NCBI GenBank assembly: GCA_033030425.1
Contig: JAUFSD010000003.1
Span: forward strand, 248,001-312,000
DNA length: 64,000 nt
Direction of reading: 5' to 3'
Origin: Verpa conica
Lineage: Eukaryota > Ascomycota > Pezizomycetes > Pezizales > Morchellaceae
The notes under the pieces were generated by a model. It saw only the letters and a list, made by a program, of their open reading frames with translations, had not been told where the DNA came from and ran no database searches. Shown here piece after piece: positions 58,398-64,000 of the stretch. How positions within the stretch are numbered: the stretch's first letter is position 1; every line of letters starts with the position of its first letter. A program made the position numbers and the translations under genes.

Positions 58398-59778
58398 TTA
58401 TACTTCTTTTTTTTCCTTTCCTTTTTTTTAGGTGATAAGGTTACCCTTTGTTGGAGTTTAAATTTCTTCTCTATCACTTTCTATACAATGTTTTGTATTC
58501 ATTTTCTTTCTTTCGTCTATGAAGTTCTTTTGGATAATTAGAACTCGTTTTGGAGTATTTGGGGCGTGGGACCTGAATTACTTCGCTGTTTGAATATCTC
58601 TATTCTCTTTTTCAGCTACTGGGTTGAAAGGCATCAATCCTGGGTAACGTGGGTTGATAGATACCAAGGCTTTTCTTGTGGCTTTTTTGTTGGTTCCGGT
58701 TTTTTTGGGGGGGCATGTGTGATGATAATCATTTCTTCTCATTCAAGTTTCTTAGAATCTATATGTGTAGTTTGCATGTAATGGGTTCTTTTTTCTTTTT
58801 TTCTACTTTACCACAGGCAGATATTTTTTCTAGCTGGGGTTATGTAGAGGTTCTTCTTATAAATATTCTTTTTTTCTCTTCAAGTCGGGGCATGTAAAAT
58901 AAAAATGAGCTATTTTTTTGCTCATTTTAGGTGTTCTATCATTTCTATGGGGAGTTTAGTATTTTTTGAGACTTTCTTCGGAGACTTTAGGGGGGTCTAT
59001 CAGTGTACCCGTACACATTGCTAAAACTTAGTTTTCTATTTTCTAGTATCTCTTTTTAGTGCTATTGCCAGAACACATGCCCTCCAGGTTGGGGTCCTCG
59101 AATAAAGAAAATATTACAAATGACTAGTGTGAATTCTGTTATGGAGTAATTTATTGATGTGACCTCTATCCCATCTGTACTAGGCCTAGTGCGGTGGGAA
59201 ATCTTATAAGAAATTTTGGAGTAAGGGCGTAGTTTAAATAAAGGATGTAGGCTCATGTAAGGGTTGAGATATTTAACACTCTAGGACATCCATTGGGGTA
59301 ATGGTCTGGTGAGATTATTAGGGCTCAGATTCGTACTCTGCTATATACAACTCAAGTCTTAGGTATATGGAAATCATTTAACGTAGATAATCGAACTTGA
59401 CATCCATATCTACATGACCAAACCCAACTATATATACATAGACACAAGCAATACTAAATTCTCAAGTACCAGAATTTGAGATCTAAATATTTGCCTATTC
59501 TAGAATAGTAATGTCACCGGATATGTGGATAGTAAAATTGACCAATCTCTCACGACGCATATCCCTTTCACGCAATGGAATTCCATATATCCGAGTGGCC
59601 ATCGCATGAAGCAAGGTCCACAAAAACAGTTCCTACACCCCTCCCTCGTAAATTCTCATAAAACCCTGCCAACTTCGTCTTTCTTTTTTTCCCTTTGGTC
59701 CTCATACCATACAAACTTCTTTTAATACCCCTTCAATATTAATACCACTTCTCTAACCTTAATACCACTCCCAAACTA
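58398..59778. other. intergenic region
   Basis: 1.4 kb, T-rich after the large protein's stop, then AT-rich, then C/A-rich before the hydrophobin. No supported gene. Confidence 0.5.
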
Positions 59779-60398
59779 ATGCTTATCATGCATTTCCACA
59801 CCATCTTCACCATCTTCGCCCTCGCCCTCACCGTCTCCGCAACCCCACTGACAACCCGACAAATCACCGCTTCTGGAAACGACGGCGAGGGCAACCAAGA
59901 CGTTGGAAATAAAGGCCAAAACGCCGGCAACAGCGCTGCAAACAAAGGAACTGTCAGAGGCGACTATACCGTCGAGCAGGGTGTCCAGACGTGCGGTAAT
60001 GCGCAGCTCAACTGTTGCAACAAGATTGAGAAGAAGGGGGATACAACCAATGCTGGGCTTCTCGGAGCCCTCTTTGGGTCTGGAGATATTGGACTTCAGT
60101 GTACTCCTCTGAATGTTCCGGTTATTGGTGGTATGTATTATCTCATATTTTTTTCTCTTTCTCTTTCTCTCGTAAATAAGTGTTAGTACGGTGCTGATGG
60201 TGGTGGGTGCTGTTAGTCCAGGTTCCGGTTAATAAGGCTTGTGATGCGAAGGCTGCTTGTTGCCAGGGAGAGGTCTCTCAGGTTTGTACTTTCTACTCCT
60301 CTTTCTTCTAGATCCTTTTTTTTTGGCTCGGTCCCACTGACGTGACGAAGAATGGGTTGGTAAATCTGGGCTGTATCGCGCTTGCATCCCTCATCTAG
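59779..60398 (+). CDS. class I hydrophobin
   Basis: Three exons, 59779-60130, 60217-60281, 60351-60398, giving 154 residues (151 if the second Met at 59788 is used). A signal peptide (HFHTIFTIFALALTVSA) is followed by a Gly/Asn-rich linker (GNDGEGNQDVGNKGQNAGN). Then come eight cysteines in hydrophobin order: TC-GNAQLN-CC, one in GLQCTPLN, KAC-DAKAA-CC, and a last LGCIAL supplied by the third exon. The wide spacing between the CC pair and Cys4 indicates class I. Hydrophobins are secreted and self-assemble at air-water interfaces to coat hyphae, spores or fruit bodies. Exons 2 and 3 were placed by phase and by the cysteine pattern; intron 1 ends at GTTAG rather than the nearer CCAG, which would bring a stop. 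Confidence 0.92.
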
Positions 60399-62025
60399 GC
60401 GTTCAGTGTCGGGTAACAGATATTATTTTGGCGCGTAGTGGTTAGTGTATTTGTGCTGGATGATATTTGTTCTTCTCTCCATTTTATATACCTAGATCCT
60501 TCTTTTTTTCTTTTTTTCTTTTTTTGTCCCCTATATATTGTGTACTTAATTTATATGGGATATATAGCTGGGTTGTTTTTTTGGTTTAAGTCTTCTGCCA
60601 TAAGGAGTTCGATTTTAGTCTGGTTTTTTTTGATTAGTAGTGGTGAGGGGTGGAATTATTAATACAGATATTACAAGTATCTAATATTAAATATAGTGTA
60701 GTTCTTTCTAGCGCTAATAGTGCAAGTGCATTGAGTGAGTGACCTGTAATAATTTGTGTGTTACATAAGGTAAAGATAGATTATATAGCTTTAGCAACGG
60801 GATAGAAGTGCATTTTTCGTTTCCGTGGGAAGGGCTAGGCGAGTGATTTTTCGTGAATATAAATGAAAGGAAGATTACACGATTGGGGGGGAGGGAATGT
60901 AACGAGGGGATCGAAAGAAATACCAAGAATGTGGGCACATATATTCCTGAGGAGGAGTCTACCCTCGGCTTCGGCTTTCATGGGTGCAGTGGGAGAGGGC
61001 CCGCGTAATATCACACTTGGAACATAAGTGTCCTTATCGCCAGTTATATTCACAAGGGCTAACTGACCGTACTTACTTATCGCCGTTCTCGGCGTTTATT
61101 AAGCCCTCCGTGCATGTTCTGCTTAAAACAACGAGTTATAAGATCGGTGTAGAAAGAAATAAAAGCTTGATCAAAAAGAAAAGAAAGGAAAAAACTCTCG
61201 GCCGACGCTGTGAGCTGATGTTTTCAATGCTAAAGCCCGAAGAATAGTTCTCACACCTCACATCTCACGATATATACGTAAGCCCGGAACACGCGGCCCC
61301 CAACCGGGCCCAACCAACCCTATCGGCGCCCCTCCTCCAGTGAATCAGAGTAAACCTGGGAACGGGTTAACGCATCCACACACCAGTCAATGCACGAGTG
61401 ATCATCCATGACCGGTTAGCGCTAATGCTGCACGCCACGGCATCATTGATGACGCCGCATCGCAGCGTATGCTATTGACCGAAGTCCATCGCCTTGAACA
61501 CCGATAATACTGTCATCTTCCCCCCTCCTCTATAGATGAGTAATCACTTCTGTATTATAAACAGATAAGAGCGAATGGAAGGGGACGGGGGCAACTCCCT
61601 TGCCTGTTTAGGGAACCACCAAGCTTTGGCTGGGCGATCTGGGGTTTAGATTGTGGCCCGTTTCGTAATCTGGGTACTGTTTGGCCGGCGTCTCGCAGCA
61701 CGAATTCCCTTTTTTGGTGCCTGCTTTGTGGGGGGGGGAGTGAGGGAGGTAGTGGCGGGCAGAGGGGTGGATAGACGACTCCCCTTCTTTTTTTTCTCTT
61801 TCTCCTTCTCCTTTTTCCTTCCTTCTGCTCCCTTTGTTTGAGAGTCATTTGACCTCTATCAAGGCTTGAAACCATCCCCTTCTCTTTCCCTCTGCTGGCT
61901 GGCTTGCGGGTCACTCACGCCTTACGTTATACAACGGAAGAAGGAGAGGGGAAAAACCCTCACGAGCGGGCGAGAGAAACATCTCGTTTACCTTGACGAC
62001 TAAGCACGGTGATGATGAACAATTG
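60399..62025. other. intergenic region
   Basis: 1.6 kb without supported genes. T-rich after the hydrophobin. A more balanced stretch at 61.25-61.55 kb, then a G-rich/T-rich block (61720-61830), then purine-rich leader. It includes a short uORF (listed separately). Confidence 0.5.
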
Positions 62026-62026
62026 A
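62012..62026 (+). promoter_or_regulatory. minimal uORF overlapping the start codon
   Basis: ATGATGAACAATTGA encodes four residues and its stop TGA shares one base with the next ATG (TGATG). Such stop-start overlap favours termination-reinitiation at the main frame. It holds only if the transcript starts upstream of 62012 and the main start is at 62026. Confidence 0.45.
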
Positions 62027-62904
62027 TGACGGCATCACGTAATTCCATCGCTATGACGCAAAACATCTACCAAAACACTGCCCGTTCCTCCCCCTCCAAG
62101 ATGTTATCAAAACGGCAAGGGGGTTACGATAGGGATTCCTCTAATGGCTTTGGCCCCCCTAGTTTTGGTTTCGACAACGACAACGATAACGACAACTACA
62201 GCTACAACGATAACGATAGTGAAAACACAAACAACGCTTCAGGAAACAATAATATGTTTGGCGATGACGACGACTCTGATACTACAAATAATCTAGTTAA
62301 TATGTATTTCCTCATCCTCGCGGCCTTTGTGATCCTGCTACTATTCGGGTTATGGTACTGGCGCCGTGGGAAGAAGTTGAAACGGATAGCGTCTCTGGGG
62401 AGGCGAAGAAATGCTTTACAGCAGGATTTGGAGATGGGGAGGAGGCGTGAGAGGAGTGGGTGGTTGATGGGGATGAGAGGTGGGGCGAGGAGGGAGGAGG
62501 GGGTTGATGAGAGGGGTGAAGCGCCGCCGCCATATACTGCCACTACTACTACAGAGGGGACGTCGGGTGGGGATTTGGCCGTTCCGCCAGCGGCACATGT
62601 GAGGGATGGAGGGCCAGAACTGCCGAAGTATGAGGAGTTGACGAGGGAGGAGCAATTGGCGAGGACACCCGAGGGGGAGTTGGTGGGTACGAGGGTTGAG
62701 GAGAGGGAATTATCGAGAGAGAGCTCTAACTCTAGCGCGAGAACCGAAGAAGGTATGGGGCAAGAGTTGGTCCGAGAGCCTAATGTTATATCCAATCCTC
62801 GGTCCGAAGAGAATGGCGGTGGGGGAGCTACTGATGCTGGTATACCGAATTCAGGTACGGTTAATGCCAGGGACGTTGCTCCTGGAGGGACCGATAGGGC
62901 GTAA
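62026..62904 (+). CDS. single-pass membrane protein with PPxY motif
   Basis: A 292-residue intronless protein starting at ATG 62026 (MTASRNSIAMTQ); the Met at 62053 is an alternative. The N-terminal 90 residues are Asp/Asn/Ser-rich (DNDNDNDNYSYNDNDSEN), with no clear signal peptide. One membrane helix (residues about 92-111, MYFLILAAFVILLLFGLWYW) is followed by a basic cytosolic tail (RRGKKLKR, GRRRN). The tail has EAPPPYT, a PPxY motif for WW domains of Rsp5/Nedd4 ligases, and a second Pro/Tyr motif LPKYEEL. Its form resembles small fungal Rsp5-adaptor or cargo proteins. I do not recognise a named family. Confidence 0.75.
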   Translation: MTASRNSIAMTQNIYQNTARSSPSKMLSKRQGGYDRDSSNGFGPPSFGFDNDNDNDNYSYNDNDSENTNNASGNNNMFGDDDDSDTTNNLVNMYFLILAAFVILLLFGLWYWRRGKKLKRIASLGRRRNALQQDLEMGRRRERSGWLMGMRGGARREEGVDERGEAPPPYTATTTTEGTSGGDLAVPPAAHVRDGGPELPKYEELTREEQLARTPEGELVGTRVEERELSRESSNSSARTEEGMGQELVREPNVISNPRSEENGGGGATDAGIPNSGTVNARDVAPGGTDRA

Positions 62905-63829
62905 TTATTACGGCAGGTGTTAATTTCACCAAGATTAGATTCTGAAGTTCGGCGTTTTGTATCTTTTACTCGCGAAGGGAATTGGTGTTTGAGGCTTGAT
63001 TGGGTGGTTGGCTGGTTGGCTGGTTGGTTGGTTGAGGCCTTTTTAGAAGATTACGACCCTTTGCTCGTTTCGTCTTTCTTCTTTTTTCGTGTTCATATGG
63101 TCGATAATGGGATTTCACAGTTGATATCATGTATAAAGATACGCTCTTTTTTTACTTTATTTGATTTACTTTTTATTTTTTGTTTCCGTTTCTTCATCTT
63201 ATTTTTATGAGCGCTTACGAGGGGGAGGGGGATTATGAAGGATTATGAAGATGTTTGATACAGACGGGAGCTTAATATAGCCATTTCCTCTTGTCCTCAA
63301 GGATCTACAGAAGGACCTGGCGGTGATGATGGCGGTGAAGGGCTTCAATGTTTGATCACTGGATCGCTCTCACACACTCTCACGTCTTCACGTGTGTCTC
63401 AAAGCAACGAATGGCGGCTCTGCTCATCCCTGCCGAAAACACGAAGGCGCCAACAGACAGATAGCCAACTGTTACTTGTTGAGTTACCTCGGTAGCAGCC
63501 ATTCTCGGCTTCAGCTTTGTCCTTTTGTTGTGTGTCTGTCTGCCTGCCTGCCTGCCTGTTACTGTTACTGCTGTTACTGCTGCTGTTACTACTGTGATTA
63601 CTGCTGTGATTACTGTTACTGTTACTGTTACTACTGCCTGCCTGTTTGACTGTTTGACTGTTTGACTGCTTGACTGCTTGACTGCTTGACTGCTTGACTG
63701 CTTGACTGACCGCCTGCCTGCTTGCCTGCCTGCTTGACTGCCCGCTTTACCTGCTGCCTTCCCTCTTTATATTAGCTACCCTCCCCCCTCCCCTCACACC
63801 CTCCTCCCTCCCCCCTCCCCGGATTTAAC
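62905..63829. other. intergenic region with simple-repeat tract
   Basis: 925 bp. T-rich 3' region of the membrane protein, a CTG-type repeat tract (63534-63750), then C/CT-rich sequence (63755-63820) leading into the start at 63830. Confidence 0.55.
63534..63750 (+). repeat. CTGCC / TTACTG / TTTGACTG composite simple repeat
   Basis: About 215 bp: (CTGC) units, then (TTACTG) and GTGATTACTGCT units, then (TTTGACTG) x3 and (CTTGACTG) x5, closing with CTGCC words. Unit types shift along the tract, as in a minisatellite that evolved by slippage. Translations (Cys/Tyr runs) are artefacts. Confidence 0.85.
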
Positions 63830-64000
63830 ATGTTGCGCTACCCTCGAACTCTCGGAATTCAATCCCCGCCCCGTCACAGTCACCAACAGCAACAACAAAT
63901 AAACTCTCCACCACCATCAAGAACCACCAACCTCCAGTCCCACAACGACGACCAGATCGAACACACAATGTCCCCACAGAAAAACACACGGTCAATGAGC
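63830..64000 (+). CDS. partial CDS, Gln-rich N-terminus, cut by window end
   Basis: The ATG at 63830 opens a frame without stop for 57 codons to the window edge: MLRYPRTLGIQSPPRHSHQQ, QQQINSPPPSRTTNLQ, ending MSPQKNTRSMS. A CT-rich leader precedes it. A second in-frame Met (63968, MSPQKN) could be the real start, with this part as 5' UTR. Too little remains to name a family. Confidence 0.5.
   Translation, partial: MLRYPRTLGIQSPPRHSHQQQQQINSPPPSRTTNLQSHNDDQIEHTMSPQKNTRSMS

Noticed and set aside
62202..62795. 197-codon minus-strand frame opposite the PPxY membrane protein
   Set aside because: Ser/Leu/Pro-rich shadow of an Asp/Asn/Arg-rich sense frame.
63392..63649. 85-codon frame ending in Cys/Tyr runs
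   Set aside because: The Cys/Tyr part is the TTACTG repeat; no ortholog-like segment before it.
1..64000. CRISPR arrays, bacterial operons or phage genes
   Set aside because: The window is eukaryotic with spliceosomal introns; no spaced direct repeats or bacterial-type gene arrangement is present.

Overview
The window is nuclear DNA of a filamentous ascomycete (Pezizomycotina). The evidence is short spliceosomal introns (mostly 49-125 nt) with GT..AG ends and CTAAC/CTGAC-type branch sites, CT-rich leaders, and gene families typical of this group: RACK1/CpcB, Tom70, Som1, fungal Med1, DUF4419, a class I hydrophobin and a long unnamed filamentous-ascomycete protein. The AT-rich, gene-poor blocks with decayed hairpin elements suggest a repeat-bearing genome, possibly Pezizomycetes or Orbiliomycetes. 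I cannot fix the class from sequence alone.

Layout. 0.8-25.3 kb is a gene-dense housekeeping block: a TAPR1/HAPSTR1-like protein (+), a DUF218 membrane protein (+), RACK1 (-) with a U24-type snoRNA in an intron, a signal-anchored single-pass membrane protein (+), an Mgr3-like TPR protein (-), cytochrome c oxidase subunit VIIa/Cox9 (-), TAF8 (+), Som1 (-), Tom70 (+) with a possible second snoRNA, U1 snRNP protein C (-) and Mediator Med1 (+). 26.6-32.3 kb is an accessory island: DUF4419 protein (+), ankyrin protein (-), and an F-box protein with putative zinc fingers (-). 32.3-40.4 kb is an AT-rich desert with a possible solo LTR. Glutamine synthetase (+) sits alone at 40.5-41.9 kb. 41.9-54.2 kb is a second desert of about 12 kb with two hairpin MITEs. 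54.2-64 kb returns to genes: a 1333-residue protein with a histone-H2A-like segment (+), a class I hydrophobin (+), a PPxY membrane protein with a uORF (+), and the start of a Gln-rich protein cut by the window end (+).

Functions. Several genes serve mitochondria (Tom70 import, Mgr3-like adaptor, Som1 inner-membrane peptidase subunit, Cox9). Others serve gene expression (TAF8, Med1, U1-C, RACK1 and its snoRNA). They are interleaved on both strands, and nothing suggests co-transcription.

Two complete genes are too small or too split to appear as long ORFs and were rebuilt from splice sites: Cox9 (61 aa in four exons) and U1-C (with a 6-nt microexon). Som1 (88 aa) needed its second exon added. 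All exon joins were hand-checked for phase. Family names come from recognising protein motifs by eye, not from a database search.
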